Source: Bacillus sp. sid0103 (GTDB lineage Bacteria; Bacillota; Bacilli; Bacillales_B; DSM-18226). Taken from it: a DNA stretch of 64,000 bases. The notes under the pieces are model-generated. The model saw only the letters and a list, made by a program, of their open reading frames with translations. It searched no databases and was not told the origin of the DNA. The position numbers were made by a program, and so were the translations under genes. Numbering within the stretch: position 1 is the stretch's first letter; every line of letters begins with the position of its first letter. Location: assembly GCF_019219025.1 (NCBI RefSeq), contig NZ_JAHUWN010000019.1, forward strand, positions 62,001 through 126,000, read 5' to 3'. This document shows, piece by piece, positions 44,746 to 54,242 of the stretch.

Positions 44746-46665
44746 ATGAATAATAGACAAAAGGAATTACTTAGAATATTGCTGACGAATGAAGAAGGGG
44801 CCTTGCATATAAGGGATTTATCGGAGGGGCTTGATTGTGCGGAGAAAACAGTACGGAATGATTTAGACCGGATAGAGGAGTTTCTTCTTGATTATTCCAG
44901 CGCTAGAATGACCCGTAAGCCTGGTTTTGGAATCATGATTGGAATTGGCGAGGGAGAACGGTCTGCCATTTTGCGAAGTCTACTTTCTAGTGAACCCAAA
45001 TCAAATGAAGAGCGGCTGATTGAAATCACCTATCAACTCTTAACTAGTAATAAGGCTATAACCTTGCAGTATTTTTCCGATTCTTACTACATGCCCAAAG
45101 CGGCTATTAAAAAAGACATGGAAGACATTGCGAACTGGCTTCAGGTATTTAATCTTGAACTGATCACTAAACCACGGCTTGGAAGTGTGATTGAAGGAAC
45201 AGAGCTGCAAAAACGGAGCGCGTTGGCTCACTTATCAGAGCTTATTCCCTCTCTTTCAAACGGGAAAAATTTTGTGTTGGATCTATTTTTGCCTTATGAA
45301 ATTACAACCGTGAGGAAAGCGCTGGAGGATTTGCAGGACAAGTTTTCGATAACTTTTCCAGATGATGCGTTAGAGAGCCTGCTGGTTCATGCTCTGATCA
45401 TGATCAAACGGACCCGGCAAAGGTCTTCCGTATTTGTCCAAGAGTCTGAAAAGAAAGCGGCACTTGGTCGAAAGGAATACCAGTATGCAATTTGGTTTTT
45501 TAATCAGCTGGAATCCATATTTCGGCTTACGTTTCCTGAGGCAGAGCGGATCTATTTTACCTGGCACCTTATTAGCAGCAAGCGAGTAGATGAGGGATCT
45601 GAACAGGTTATGGAATATGATGAAGAGGTTGCAGAGATCCTACGTGTGTTCATTGCGAAAATGGGAAAACTGACCTTATTTGATTTTGAAGCCGATTCGG
45701 TTTTACTAAACGGCCTTGCTGTCCATATGCTCTCCGTTATCAATCGAATTAAGTACGGTTTTCCGATCTTTAATCCGCTGCTATCTAATATTAAGAAAAT
45801 GTATCCCTATATGTTTAATATGGTTATTTTACAGCTCGAAGAAATTAAAAGTACTTTCCATTTAGAAATCCCTGAAGATGAGGCAGCTTATATCGTTCTT
45901 CATTTTCAAGCCTCGATTGAACGGATGGAGGGGAAGAGAGACCTAAAGAAAAAGGCACTTATCGTATGTCATATGGGAATTGGCATGTCTCATTTGCTAG
46001 AGGCAAAAATTGAACAGCAATATCAGGACATTGATATAGTAGCCTGTATCGGCAAAGCAGAAGTAGCAGCTTATACTAGGCAACATCCCGTTGATTTTAT
46101 TATTTCAACTGTTCCTCTTGAAATCAATATAGAGTACATCGTCATTTCACCGCTATTTGGGCAGGAGGATAAGAAAAGATTAAGTCAATTTGTTAAGAAG
46201 GTAAAGCAGAATAAGCCTGACCTTCTAGAACAAAATGCTTTTTCTCAATTCTTGACGGAAGACCTTGTGTTTTTTCATTTGGATAAGGGACACCGTTATG
46301 AAGTTGTCGAAATGCTTGCCACTACTCTCTTAAACAAAGGCTATGTTAGGAAAGAGTTTATCCATAGCGCTGTGAATCGGGAAAGGAAATCTTCTACAGC
46401 GATCGGCGGAGGAGTGGCCATTCCGCATGGAAATCCGTCTGCGGTTCAAAGATCTGCAATAGCGGCAGCCATCATGAATGAGCCAATTGAGTGGGGCGAT
46501 GAACGGGTTTCATTAGTATTCCTGCTAGCGATTTCAAAAGAAAATCAAGGAGACATTCGCGCGGTGATCGGAAAAATAGCTTCCCTTAGTGAGTCACCAT
46601 TGGTTATTCATGAGTTAACAGAAGCAGAGAATTATCAGGATTTTCTACGGATCATAAATAAGTAG
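44746..46665 (+). CDS. manR: PTS-regulated transcriptional activator ManR
   Basis: A 639-residue activator of the mannose PTS. N-terminal helix-turn-helix domains (ELLRILLTNEEGA, then CAEKTVRNDLDRI) are followed by two PRD domains (about 165-385), a GatB-type EIIB domain with ALIVCHMGIGMSH (phosphorylatable Cys), and a C-terminal fructose-type EIIA domain with AIPHGNPSAV (His). Domain order and the following manP and manA genes match ManR of Bacillus subtilis. ATG at 44746 has GGAGCAGGTG upstream; earlier in-frame starts are not supported. HPr- and ManP-dependent phosphorylation would control it. A terminator separates it from manP. Confidence 0.9.
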   Translation: MNNRQKELLRILLTNEEGALHIRDLSEGLDCAEKTVRNDLDRIEEFLLDYSSARMTRKPGFGIMIGIGEGERSAILRSLLSSEPKSNEERLIEITYQLLTSNKAITLQYFSDSYYMPKAAIKKDMEDIANWLQVFNLELITKPRLGSVIEGTELQKRSALAHLSELIPSLSNGKNFVLDLFLPYEITTVRKALEDLQDKFSITFPDDALESLLVHALIMIKRTRQRSSVFVQESEKKAALGRKEYQYAIWFFNQLESIFRLTFPEAERIYFTWHLISSKRVDEGSEQVMEYDEEVAEILRVFIAKMGKLTLFDFEADSVLLNGLAVHMLSVINRIKYGFPIFNPLLSNIKKMYPYMFNMVILQLEEIKSTFHLEIPEDEAAYIVLHFQASIERMEGKRDLKKKALIVCHMGIGMSHLLEAKIEQQYQDIDIVACIGKAEVAAYTRQHPVDFIISTVPLEINIEYIVISPLFGQEDKKRLSQFVKKVKQNKPDLLEQNAFSQFLTEDLVFFHLDKGHRYEVVEMLATTLLNKGYVRKEFIHSAVNRERKSSTAIGGGVAIPHGNPSAVQRSAIAAAIMNEPIEWGDERVSLVFLLAISKENQGDIRAVIGKIASLSESPLVIHELTEAENYQDFLRIINK

Positions 46666-46670
46666 TGCAG

Positions 46671-46703
46671 AAAAGAGTAGATCGAGTGATCCACTCTTTT
46701 TTT
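46671..46703 (+). terminator. Terminator after manR
   Basis: AAAAGAGT-A-GATC pairs with GATC-C-ACTCTTTT, followed by T-run. Confidence 0.88.
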
Positions 46704-46729
46704 CGTTGCTTATTATTGTAATAAAATGA

Positions 46730-46754
46730 TTTTTACCGCAACTTCCGGTAAAAA
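46730..46754. promoter_or_regulatory. Candidate ManR operator upstream of manP
   Basis: A perfect inverted repeat, TTTTTACCG-7-CGGTAAAAA, lies about 80 bp before the manP start and ~15 bp upstream of the promoter-like TAGACA (46769-46774). This is a suitable activator position. ManR binding is inferred from location. Confidence 0.6.
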
Positions 46755-46834
46755 TAAAAAAAATTTACTAGACAAAGAGGATTTATTATATAAGTAAGCG
46801 ATTACTAATATTTTTTCATTAGGAGGAAACCATT

Positions 46835-48778
46835 ATGGGAAAAATTCTAGCTGTAACAGCTTGTCCAGTTGGTATTGCTCATACGTATATGGCTGCTGAA
46901 AACTTACAAAAAGCAGGCAAAGCGTTAGGCATAGAGGTTAAAGTTGAAACACAAGGGTCCATTGGGGTAGAAAATGCGTTAACGGAACAGGAAATTGCGG
47001 AAGCAGATGGAATTATAATTGCGGCCGACAAAGAGGTTCCAAAGGACCGTTTTGCTGGTAAAAAAGTCATTGTTACCGGTGTTAAAGATGGAATTCAGAA
47101 CCCTGAAAAACTAATTAAGCAGATTCAGAGCGGAGATGTTCCTGTTTATAAACCAGAATTAGCATCTGCTGGTGGATCAACGAATAGTAAAAGTAAAAAG
47201 AATCCAATTTATAAGCATTTGATGAATGGTGTATCTTACATGGTTCCATTTATTGTCGTTGGGGGATTATTAATTGCGATTGCCTTGACTCTTGGCGGAC
47301 AACAAACACCTGGAGGAATTGTCATTCCAGACGATTCCATTTGGAAACAAGTTGAAAAGCTAGGCGGTACAGCATTCATGTTCATGGTGCCAATCTTGGC
47401 TGGTTTTATTGCGGTAAGTATTGCTGACCGCCCAGGACTAGTGCCAGGGATGATCGGCGGATATATTGCAGCTAATGGTAGTTTTTATGGAAGTGAAGCA
47501 GGTGCCGGATTTATCGGTGGGATTATTGCCGGTTTCTTGGCAGGTTATGTAGCCCTTGGAATTAAGAAGTTGAAGGTGCCAAAAGCAGTTCAACCTGTTA
47601 TGCCGATTATTTTTATCCCAATTCTTTCATCTGTTATTGTAGGTTTATTATTCATTTTCGTTATCGGTGCTCCGGTTGCGCAAATATTTGAATCTTTAAC
47701 AGACTGGCTTGCTAGTATGCAAGGCGGAAGTTCGATTGTATTAGCGATGATTCTTGGAGCGATGATTGCAGTTGACATGGGTGGACCATTCAACAAGGTA
47801 GCGTTCTTATTCGGTTCAGCTATGATTGCAGAAGGAAACTATGAAATTATGGGACCGATTGCAGTAGCGATCTGTATTCCTCCAATTGGACTTGGACTAG
47901 CTACATTCTTGAACAAACGAAAATTTGGTCCAACTGAAAGAGATGCAGGGAAAGCGTCCTTCACAATGGGTTTATTCGGTATTACGGAAGGTGCGATTCC
48001 ATTCGCAGCACAAGATCCGCTGCGTGTTATTCCAAGTATCGTTGTAGGTTCTATGGCTGGTTCGGTCATTGCCATGCTTTCAGGTGTTGGTAACAAAGTG
48101 GCCCACGGCGGTCCGATTGTTGCCGTGTTAGGTGCCGTAGACAATGTCGTTATGTTCTTTATTGCAGTTATTGTTGGGGTAGTTATAACAGCGTTAATGG
48201 TTACGGCATTGAAGAAGGATGTTGAGGCAGCGCCGGCTGCTGCTGTTGGTGATGGTGGAACTCAAGCTGCTGCGCCCATAGTAGGAAATGGTGTAATGGC
48301 AGAAGCCACAAAGGCAGAAATCGAGAAATTGACCGATATTACCAATTTGGACTTAATTGAAGTTGATTTAGACGGAACAACTCGTGACGGTGTTATCGAT
48401 GAATTGATTACAAAGTTTGATGCTACTGGTGTTTTAAGTTCGAGGGAAGAATTTAAACAAGCGATCCTGAACCGTGAAGGTGAATCTTCTACTGGTCTGG
48501 GTATGAATATTGCCATTCCACATGGAAAATCAAGTGCGGTTAAACGGCCAGCTGTTGCCTTTGGAATTAAACGTAACGGTGTAGACTGGAAGAGTCTAGA
48601 TGGTACAGATGCAAAACTAATCTTTATGATTGCCGTACCGGAAAAAGCAGCAGGAGATGCCCACCTGAAGATCTTACAAATGCTATCACGCAAACTAATG
48701 GATGACAGCTTTAGAGAGCGATTATTAAAGGTCACTTCTAAAGAAGGAGCGTTCAAATTGCTTGAGACAATCCAGTAA
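46835..48778 (+). CDS. manP: Mannose PTS permease EIIBCA, ManP
   Basis: A 647-residue fructose/mannitol-family PTS protein. The EIIB domain (about 1-105) has phosphocysteine C10 in TACPVGIAHTYMA. EIIC follows (about 125-455) with eight or more helices and GGPFNKVAF. An Ala-rich linker leads to EIIA (about 500-647) with phosphohistidine H563 in AIPHGKSSAV. It imports mannose as mannose-6-phosphate. The size and IIB-IIC-IIA order equal Bacillus subtilis ManP, and the genes on either side are manR and manA. Fructose is the alternative substrate, less likely given manA. Confidence 0.9.
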   Translation: MGKILAVTACPVGIAHTYMAAENLQKAGKALGIEVKVETQGSIGVENALTEQEIAEADGIIIAADKEVPKDRFAGKKVIVTGVKDGIQNPEKLIKQIQSGDVPVYKPELASAGGSTNSKSKKNPIYKHLMNGVSYMVPFIVVGGLLIAIALTLGGQQTPGGIVIPDDSIWKQVEKLGGTAFMFMVPILAGFIAVSIADRPGLVPGMIGGYIAANGSFYGSEAGAGFIGGIIAGFLAGYVALGIKKLKVPKAVQPVMPIIFIPILSSVIVGLLFIFVIGAPVAQIFESLTDWLASMQGGSSIVLAMILGAMIAVDMGGPFNKVAFLFGSAMIAEGNYEIMGPIAVAICIPPIGLGLATFLNKRKFGPTERDAGKASFTMGLFGITEGAIPFAAQDPLRVIPSIVVGSMAGSVIAMLSGVGNKVAHGGPIVAVLGAVDNVVMFFIAVIVGVVITALMVTALKKDVEAAPAAAVGDGGTQAAAPIVGNGVMAEATKAEIEKLTDITNLDLIEVDLDGTTRDGVIDELITKFDATGVLSSREEFKQAILNREGESSTGLGMNIAIPHGKSSAVKRPAVAFGIKRNGVDWKSLDGTDAKLIFMIAVPEKAAGDAHLKILQMLSRKLMDDSFRERLLKVTSKEGAFKLLETIQ

Positions 48779-48840
48779 CCTAGAAAGAAACCAAAAAGAA
48801 CAATTGCGAATAATGAATTAGGTTAATAAAGATACCATCC

Positions 48841-48872
48841 GGAAAGAGAGAGCAGCCATTGCTCTCTTTTCC
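48841..48872 (+). terminator. Terminator or attenuator after manP
   Basis: GGAAAGAGAGAGCA pairs with TGCTCTCTTTTCC around a 5-nt loop. It may reduce read-through into manA. A second dyad, GGCATAG-6-CTATGCC (about 48898-48917), lies between it and manA. Confidence 0.8.
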
Positions 48873-48990
48873 TTATAAACGTACATTACTATACCATAGG
48901 CATAGATGACACTATGCCCAAAAAAGGCAAAGCAGTAAGCACGTCCTTGAATCGAGATTGTAGAAAATAAAAATGATGGAGGTATTATAC

Positions 48991-49935
48991 ATGCAACCGA
49001 TGTTTTTAAAACCAGTTTTAAAAGAAAGAATTTGGGGAGGTACAGCTTTACAAGAAGAATTCGGCTATGAAATACCAAATGATAAAACAGGAGAATGCTG
49101 GGCTATTTCTGCTCATCCAAATGGACCCTCTATTATTGAAAATGGGCCCTATGCAGGTATGTCATTGGATGCAATATGGAGAGAACAACCAGAACTTTTT
49201 GGTAACCCAAAGGAAGAAGTTTTTCCTCTTTTAACAAAAATATTAGATGCAAATATGGATTTATCTGTTCAGGTCCATCCTGAGGATACATATGCGAAGG
49301 TTCATGAGAATGGCGAACTTGGCAAAACAGAATGCTGGTATATTCTCGATTGTATAGAAGGCGCCGAAATGATCTTCGGTCACAATGCCAAAACAAAAGA
49401 AGAATTGGTCGAGAAAATGAAAGAAGGAAAATGGACCGAGCTGCTTCGCAGAGTCAAAATCAAACCAGGTGACTTTTACTACGTGCCAAGCGGAACTATT
49501 CATGCTCTATGTGAAGGGACTCTTGTATTAGAAACACAGCAAAGTTCTGATACAACCTATCGTGTGTATGATTATGATCGTAGGGACGCTGACGGGAATT
49601 TAAGGGAGCTTCACTTAGAAAAAGCGATAGATGTAACGACTGTGCCGCATCAAAATGCGGGGGTTGCTCCTAAAGTTGAGGGGCGGGAAAATGTAACCAT
49701 TACAACATTTGTGGAATCTGAGTTTTTCTCCGTTTACAAGTGGGAAATAGAGGGTAAGGCTGCTTTTGAATATAATAATCACTATTTACTTCTAAGTGTG
49801 ATCAAGGGTGATGGAACGCTAGTTCACAATAGTGAGAAGTATCCGTTGACAAAAGGAACACATTTCATTATCCCAGTCGGTTTGGGAGAATTTGAATTAA
49901 ATGGTGAACTTGAACTAATCGTATCACATACTTAG
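48991..49935 (+). CDS. manA: Mannose-6-phosphate isomerase ManA
   Basis: A 314-residue class I phosphomannose isomerase interconverting mannose-6-phosphate and fructose-6-phosphate. The zinc site is visible as QVHPEDTYAKVHENGELGKTE (Gln, His, Glu) with a later His in GTIHAL. ATG at 48991 has TGGAGGT 7 bp upstream. It serves the ManP pathway and could equally accept mannose-6-phosphate made by the ROK kinases of the glycan locus. Length equals the Bacillus enzyme. Confidence 0.93.
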   Translation: MQPMFLKPVLKERIWGGTALQEEFGYEIPNDKTGECWAISAHPNGPSIIENGPYAGMSLDAIWREQPELFGNPKEEVFPLLTKILDANMDLSVQVHPEDTYAKVHENGELGKTECWYILDCIEGAEMIFGHNAKTKEELVEKMKEGKWTELLRRVKIKPGDFYYVPSGTIHALCEGTLVLETQQSSDTTYRVYDYDRRDADGNLRELHLEKAIDVTTVPHQNAGVAPKVEGRENVTITTFVESEFFSVYKWEIEGKAAFEYNNHYLLLSVIKGDGTLVHNSEKYPLTKGTHFIIPVGLGEFELNGELELIVSHT

Positions 49936-50015
49936 AACAGGGTAGACCATAGGGACGGTTTAACCTCAAAAAAAGCCAGGAGAACCGTCTCTGTGGAGTT
50001 AAATGCGGGTGATAT

Positions 50016-50046
50016 CGCAAATAAACTCTCTTTTACCGCAAATAAA
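50016..50046. repeat. 21-bp repeat, CGCAAATAAA type, two units
   Basis: CGCAAATAAA at 50016-50025 and 50037-50046, 21 bp apart. Confidence 0.6.
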
Positions 50047-50134
50047 GTTCGAATAGTAAGCTCATTTGCAGCAATGCAGTACTTTTTAGTTACCATTTGT
50101 GATCATTCGCTACTTGATTAAAAGGTTTGATCAA

Positions 50135-50290
50135 TTTATCTGCCGCTTTGGGGAATTTATCTACCGCTTTCCAATTTTATCTGCCACTTTTAGTAATTTA
50201 TCTGCCACTTTTAGTAATTTATCTGCCACTTTCCATTTTTATCTGCCACTTTTGGAATATATCAGCCACTTCTAGTAATTTATCTGCCAC
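50135..50290. repeat. 20-21-bp array, TTTATCTGCCACTTT type, eight units
   Basis: Units begin at 50135, 50156, 50176, 50197, 50218, 50238, 50258 and 50279. The core is TTTATCTGCCACTTT and the remaining bases vary. Unit length alternates between 20 and 21 bp, which would break any reading frame, so the array is not under selection for coding. Confidence 0.88.
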
Positions 50291-50577
50291 CCCTGTTTCC
50301 CTACTATAATCACGGATTTCCTTTACGCCCAAAATGAAGCTCACGGCAGGTAATTAGCAACAAGTCGTGGAAACGGGTATGGCACAGATTCTGATTCAGC
50401 ACAAACCGTGGTTCCTTTTTAAAAAAGTACATACAGCATTTATGTGGTTTATCCATTTCTCCTCTTTCCTCATGCCTTACTACTTGGTTGTATATTACGA
50501 TCGATTGGGGCTCCACTTAGATTAGGACATCCCGAATTTAAGAATAGGATGTAAAAAGTTTAATTTTCTAAATAGTA

Positions 50578-50629
50578 TTTACAATTTATCTTTTCCACAT
50601 ATATAATGTATTTGTATTTGTATACAATA
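50578..50629 (+). promoter_or_regulatory. Promoter of the RraA-like operon with GntR-type operator
   Basis: TTTACA (50578-50583), 18 bp, TATAAT (50602-50607). The operator candidate TTGTATTTGTATACAATA (50612-50629) covers the transcription start. Its complement is identical to 55080-55097 before the M20 gene, and its centre TTGTATACAA is a palindrome fitting the GntR/FadR pattern TNGTNNNACNA. Confidence 0.75.
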
Positions 50630-50653
50630 GAAGAGAGGGGTAGAAATAACTTA

Positions 50654-51334
50654 ATGAAGATTATTTCTGAAATTCAAAGACCAGATCCACAAGTGATTAA
50701 AGAATTGGAAGCGATTTCGCCAAGTGATTATGGACACAGTCTCAATTTTCAATTAATCAGTACAAGAAAAATCAAACCCTTATTTCCAATTGACAACACC
50801 TTTGCAGGACCTGCAATCACCGTAAGAATTCCTCCCAATGATGGTTTATTAGTCAATAAGGCACTGGATTTTGTGAAACCTGGTGATGTCGTTGTTATTG
50901 ATATGAACGAAGAAGAACGTTTTGCTTGTTGGGGAGAAATCACAACTAAACTTGCGATGGAAAAGGGTGCTATTGCTTGTATCATTAACGGACCGGTTAC
51001 CGATACCAAGGTGATTATTGATCTCCAATTTAAGGTTTTTTCTTACGCTGTTTCCCCTTTAACAACCAAAGTTTACAGTCTTGATGGCGATGTAAATGTG
51101 CCCGTATCCATTTCCGGTTGTGTTATTAATCCCGGTGATATTATTGTCGGAAGCAACGATGGCTTGTTAGTGGTCCCAAAAGAGGATGCAGTAACCTATC
51201 TCGAAATTGGTAAAAAGGAACAGGAAGCCGATGAAAAACGCCGCCAAGATTTAGAACAGTTAGGTGCAGAGAATTATCTACGCCGTTTCGACCCATTATG
51301 GGATCAGCTGGTAGAAAAGAACAAGATTGACTAA
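50654..51334 (+). CDS. RraA-family protein (HMG/CHA aldolase or decarboxylase-like)
   Basis: A 226-residue RraA-like protein with the conserved core GPAITVR, GDVVVIDMNEE, GEITTKLAMEKGAIACIINGPVTD and GDIIVGSNDGLLVVP. Members are class II aldolases/oxaloacetate decarboxylases acting on 4-hydroxy-4-methyl-2-oxoglutarate-like acids, or uncharacterised. The canonical metal-binding DRD region appears altered (GPVTDTK), so the exact reaction is open. ATG at 50654 is used; an in-frame ATG at 50606 lies in the promoter and cannot be used. It opens an operon with an MFS and an aminotransferase gene. Confidence 0.75.
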   Translation: MKIISEIQRPDPQVIKELEAISPSDYGHSLNFQLISTRKIKPLFPIDNTFAGPAITVRIPPNDGLLVNKALDFVKPGDVVVIDMNEEERFACWGEITTKLAMEKGAIACIINGPVTDTKVIIDLQFKVFSYAVSPLTTKVYSLDGDVNVPVSISGCVINPGDIIVGSNDGLLVVPKEDAVTYLEIGKKEQEADEKRRQDLEQLGAENYLRRFDPLWDQLVEKNKID

Positions 51335-51384
51335 TGATATGAATCTATTAAATGATTACCATTTTTTCTGCTTTTCTACATTTA

Positions 51385-51590
51385 TTTTAAAAAGGCTATG
51401 TTAAACCTTATTGTTGATTTTGGCACCCTGTTGATTGGAGTGGAAGGCGCGAAGACTCCTGCGGGAGGACGGGGCAGGGGAGACCCCGCAGGAGCGCAGC
51501 GACGAGGAGGCTCCCCGGACCGCCCGCGGAAAGCGAAGCGCCTGGAGCGGAAATCAACAGGCAAGTTTAACAGAGCCTTTAAAAAAGGAG
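51385..51590. repeat. GC-rich Bacillaceae repeat element with terminal inverted repeats
   Basis: A strongly GC-rich core (about 51437-51550) rich in CCTGCGGG/CCCGCAGG is bordered by CCTGTTGATT (51427-51436) and AATCAACAGG (51552-51561). The inverted homology extends outward over ~35 bp on each side (GGCTATGTTAAAC on the left, GTTTAACAGAGCC on the right). Such GC-rich elements are common between Bacillaceae genes. It sits inside the rraA-MFS operon and ends at the MFS ribosome site. Base composition differs sharply from the surroundings. Confidence 0.8.
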
Positions 51591-51598
51591 AGGGTTCG

Positions 51599-52909
51599 AT
51601 GGGAAGATTGGAAGCTGAAAAACAAATAGAAATGGTACAGGTAAAAGAAAAGAAAATCGGGTTACGATGGGGACTTGCCTTTCTATTTTTTATCATTGGT
51701 TTCATCGCTTACATGGACCGATCAAATATTTCGATCGTAGCTGTACCAATGATGGAAGATTTAGGATTGAATAAAGTTCAATTTGGACTACTCTCTTCAC
51801 TTTTTTACTTAGGGTATTGTTTTGCGCAAATTCCTGGCGGTATGCTGGCAGAAAAGTTTGGCGCAAGGAAGATCGTGACCATCGCCGTTGCATGGTGGTC
51901 CATCTTTACTGCTTTAACAGCTGCTAGTGCCAATTATGTTGTCATGTGTATCGTACGGTTTTTATTTGGAGCTGGTGAGGGCCCGATGTATCCGGGGAAC
52001 GCTGTATTCAACTCGCACTGGTTTCAAAAGCATGAAAAAGGACGTGCGTCTAGTGCTTTGTTAGCTGGTTCCTTCTTGGGTCCGGTTATTGCACCTGGGA
52101 TTTCAGTAGCCATTTTGGCAGCGTTTGGTTGGCATGGGGTATTTTATGTTTTTGGCCTTTTGGGTGTCGTGGTTGCAGTGGCTTGGTATTTCTTCGGACG
52201 GGATAAACCAGAACAGCATCCTTGGATTTCTGAAACAGAAAAAAGGCTCATTATTGAAAACCGCAGTTTTTCCGGTCTTCAAAAAAAATCAGCCCCTTGG
52301 AAGCAGTATTTGAGAAACTACCGATTTTGGCTGGTAGGGATTCAATATCTAGTTGTGATCTACATGAACACATTCTTTTTAACATGGCTGCCTACATATT
52401 TGATGGAGGCAAGGAACTTTTCTCTAAAAGAAATGGGATTTGCTGCAAGTTTCCCTTGGTTGGCTATCTGTCTCTCTGTTCTAATCGGAGGTGCTGTTTC
52501 AGATAGAATCCTACAAAAAACAAACTCGCGGATGATCGCTCGTGGCGGTATGGCAATATTCGGTTTTGTCGTTTTCATGGTAGGCTTGTATCTCTCTGCT
52601 TACTCTGTTAGTCATTGGTCAAACGTTGTTTGGTTGACCATCACTCTTGGTGCACTAGGGCTTCCTATTGTTGCTTCTTGGGCGATTGCGAACGATTTAG
52701 GTCAAGAATTCTCAGGTTCCGTCAGCGGCTGGATGAATACATGGGGTGCCATTGGAGGGATCACATCTCCCATTATCTGCGGATGGTTTGCACAAGAAAT
52801 GGGTTGGAACACCACTCTATTAATCAACATTATCCCTGTCATTATTGCTGCTTTGATCTGGTTCTTTATTAAGCCTGATCGTCCTTTAGTTGCAGTGGAA
52901 AATAAATAG
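51599..52909 (+). CDS. MFS transporter, ACS (anion:cation symporter) family
   Basis: A 436-residue twelve-helix transporter of the ACS family (glucarate, galactonate, hexuronate and other organic anions): FIAYMDRSNISIVAVPMM in helix 1 and RFLFGAGEGPMYPG in helix 4 are typical. ATG at 51599 has AAAGGAGAGG; the open frame upstream merely crosses the GC-rich repeat. It probably brings in the acidic substrate processed by the RraA-like protein, aminotransferase and M20 hydrolase. Confidence 0.88.
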   Translation: MGRLEAEKQIEMVQVKEKKIGLRWGLAFLFFIIGFIAYMDRSNISIVAVPMMEDLGLNKVQFGLLSSLFYLGYCFAQIPGGMLAEKFGARKIVTIAVAWWSIFTALTAASANYVVMCIVRFLFGAGEGPMYPGNAVFNSHWFQKHEKGRASSALLAGSFLGPVIAPGISVAILAAFGWHGVFYVFGLLGVVVAVAWYFFGRDKPEQHPWISETEKRLIIENRSFSGLQKKSAPWKQYLRNYRFWLVGIQYLVVIYMNTFFLTWLPTYLMEARNFSLKEMGFAASFPWLAICLSVLIGGAVSDRILQKTNSRMIARGGMAIFGFVVFMVGLYLSAYSVSHWSNVVWLTITLGALGLPIVASWAIANDLGQEFSGSVSGWMNTWGAIGGITSPIICGWFAQEMGWNTTLLINIIPVIIAALIWFFIKPDRPLVAVENK

Positions 52910-52951
52910 GAAATGTTGAAATGAGTGTAAAACTAAAAAAGGTGAGATCAC

Positions 52952-54136
52952 ATGGAAAATTTGAACAATAAAAGAGTTACGACGATTCAGGTTCCCAGTA
53001 TCAGAAAATTTTCCAATATGGTTGCTGATTATCCTGATGCTATTAATCTTACCCTTGGTCAACCTGATTTTCGTACTCCTGAGCATATAAAAGAAGCTGG
53101 TATTACAGCAATAAGACAGAATCAAACGGCCTATACGCATAATGCGGGGATGCTGAGCCTCAGACAAGCAGCTAGTGACTTTGTGCAGCTTAAATACGGT
53201 CTATCCTATGATGCCGAAAAGGAGATCATTGTAACCAACGGAGCAACAGAAGCGATTGATACAGCATTTCGCACGATTTTGCGTGAGGGAGATGAAGTCC
53301 TTCTCCCAGCTCCTATTTATCCAGGGTACGAACCGCTTATCAGATTGTGTGGGGCAGTTCCCGTATATATTGATGTGACTCAAAATCAATTCAAGGTCAA
53401 TGCCGAACTGATTGAAAGCAAAATAACCAAACGAACTCGCTGTCTGGTTCTTTGCTCTCCATCAAATCCGTTAGGAAGCGTGTTAGATCAAGAAGAGATT
53501 ATTGGAATAGCAAGACTTCTGAGGGATAAGAATATTTTCGTCGTTTCGGATGAAATATACAGTGAACTGACGTTTGATAAAAAACATTATTCCATTGCCT
53601 CTGTTCCAGGAATGAAGGAAAAAACGATCGTTATTAATGGTCTAACTAAGTCTCATTCTATGACAGGGTGGAGGATTGGTTTTACGTTTGCTCCGGCCTA
53701 TTTATCTGAAGAGATGTTGAAGGTGCATCTTTATAATTCAGTCTGTGCTAGCACGATAAGCCAGCATGCAGCCGTTGAAGCTCTTACCCATGGAATCAAT
53801 GATGCGCATCACATGGTTGTCGAATATCGGAAAAGAAGAGATTATGTTTGCCAACGATTAACGAACATGGGATTAGATGTTGTTAAACCAGAAGGTGCCT
53901 TTTATGTTTTCCCTTCTATAAAAAGTACAAACATGAATTCATTCGATTTTGCGATGAACCTATTACAAGAAGCGAAAGTTGCGGTGGTGCCTGGTAACGG
54001 CTTTTCTGATTATGGAGAAGGTTTCATAAGGATTTCATATGCTGCTTCAATGGAAATGCTCAAAACAGCTTTAGATAGAATGGAACTTTTTATGAATTCT
54101 ATTATGAACAAAAAGGCAGTGGGGAAATGTCAATAA
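52952..54136 (+). CDS. Class I/II aminotransferase, PatA-like
   Basis: A 394-residue PLP enzyme closely resembling PatA (N-acetyl-L,L-diaminopimelate aminotransferase) in length and motifs: LTLGQPDFRTPEH, APIYPGYEP, CSPSNPLG, SDEIYSELTF, and the PLP lysine in NGLTKSHSMTGWR. Because it sits in a catabolic-looking operon with a GntR regulator, it may be a paralogue using another amino donor rather than the lysine-pathway enzyme. It follows the MFS gene by 42 bp. Confidence 0.88.
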   Translation: MENLNNKRVTTIQVPSIRKFSNMVADYPDAINLTLGQPDFRTPEHIKEAGITAIRQNQTAYTHNAGMLSLRQAASDFVQLKYGLSYDAEKEIIVTNGATEAIDTAFRTILREGDEVLLPAPIYPGYEPLIRLCGAVPVYIDVTQNQFKVNAELIESKITKRTRCLVLCSPSNPLGSVLDQEEIIGIARLLRDKNIFVVSDEIYSELTFDKKHYSIASVPGMKEKTIVINGLTKSHSMTGWRIGFTFAPAYLSEEMLKVHLYNSVCASTISQHAAVEALTHGINDAHHMVVEYRKRRDYVCQRLTNMGLDVVKPEGAFYVFPSIKSTNMNSFDFAMNLLQEAKVAVVPGNGFSDYGEGFIRISYAASMEMLKTALDRMELFMNSIMNKKAVGKCQ

Positions 54137-54242
54137 GATGGTGTTTCGAACAAGAAAAGGATCTTTGTACAGTTTCACTCACTTTGTTCAATAAATTTAA
54201 TAGGAATTTCTTTTGCAGATATTTACAATCTTAACATCATGT

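Larger units (their letters stand above)
49936..50580. other. Repeat-rich spacer between manA and the RraA-like gene
   Basis: Holds a GGGACGGTTT/AGAACCGTCTC dyad (49952-49990), a two-unit 21-bp repeat CGCAAATAAA (50016 and 50037), and the eight-unit TTTATCTGCC array (50135-50290). A minus-strand open frame at 50516-50310 has an acceptable ribosome site (GAGGAG) for an internal ATG, giving 48 Cys-containing residues, but no homologue is recognised and it is not called. Confidence 0.6.

Noticed and set aside
50310..50516. Minus-strand open frame with Cys-rich product
   Set aside because: An internal ATG has a fair ribosome site, but the product is not recognisable and the frame lies in a repeat-rich spacer. 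It could be real but is not supported.
51398..51598. N-terminal extension of the MFS protein by 67 residues
   Set aside because: The extension is translated from the GC-rich repeat element; the ribosome site and the family N-terminus both point to ATG 51599.
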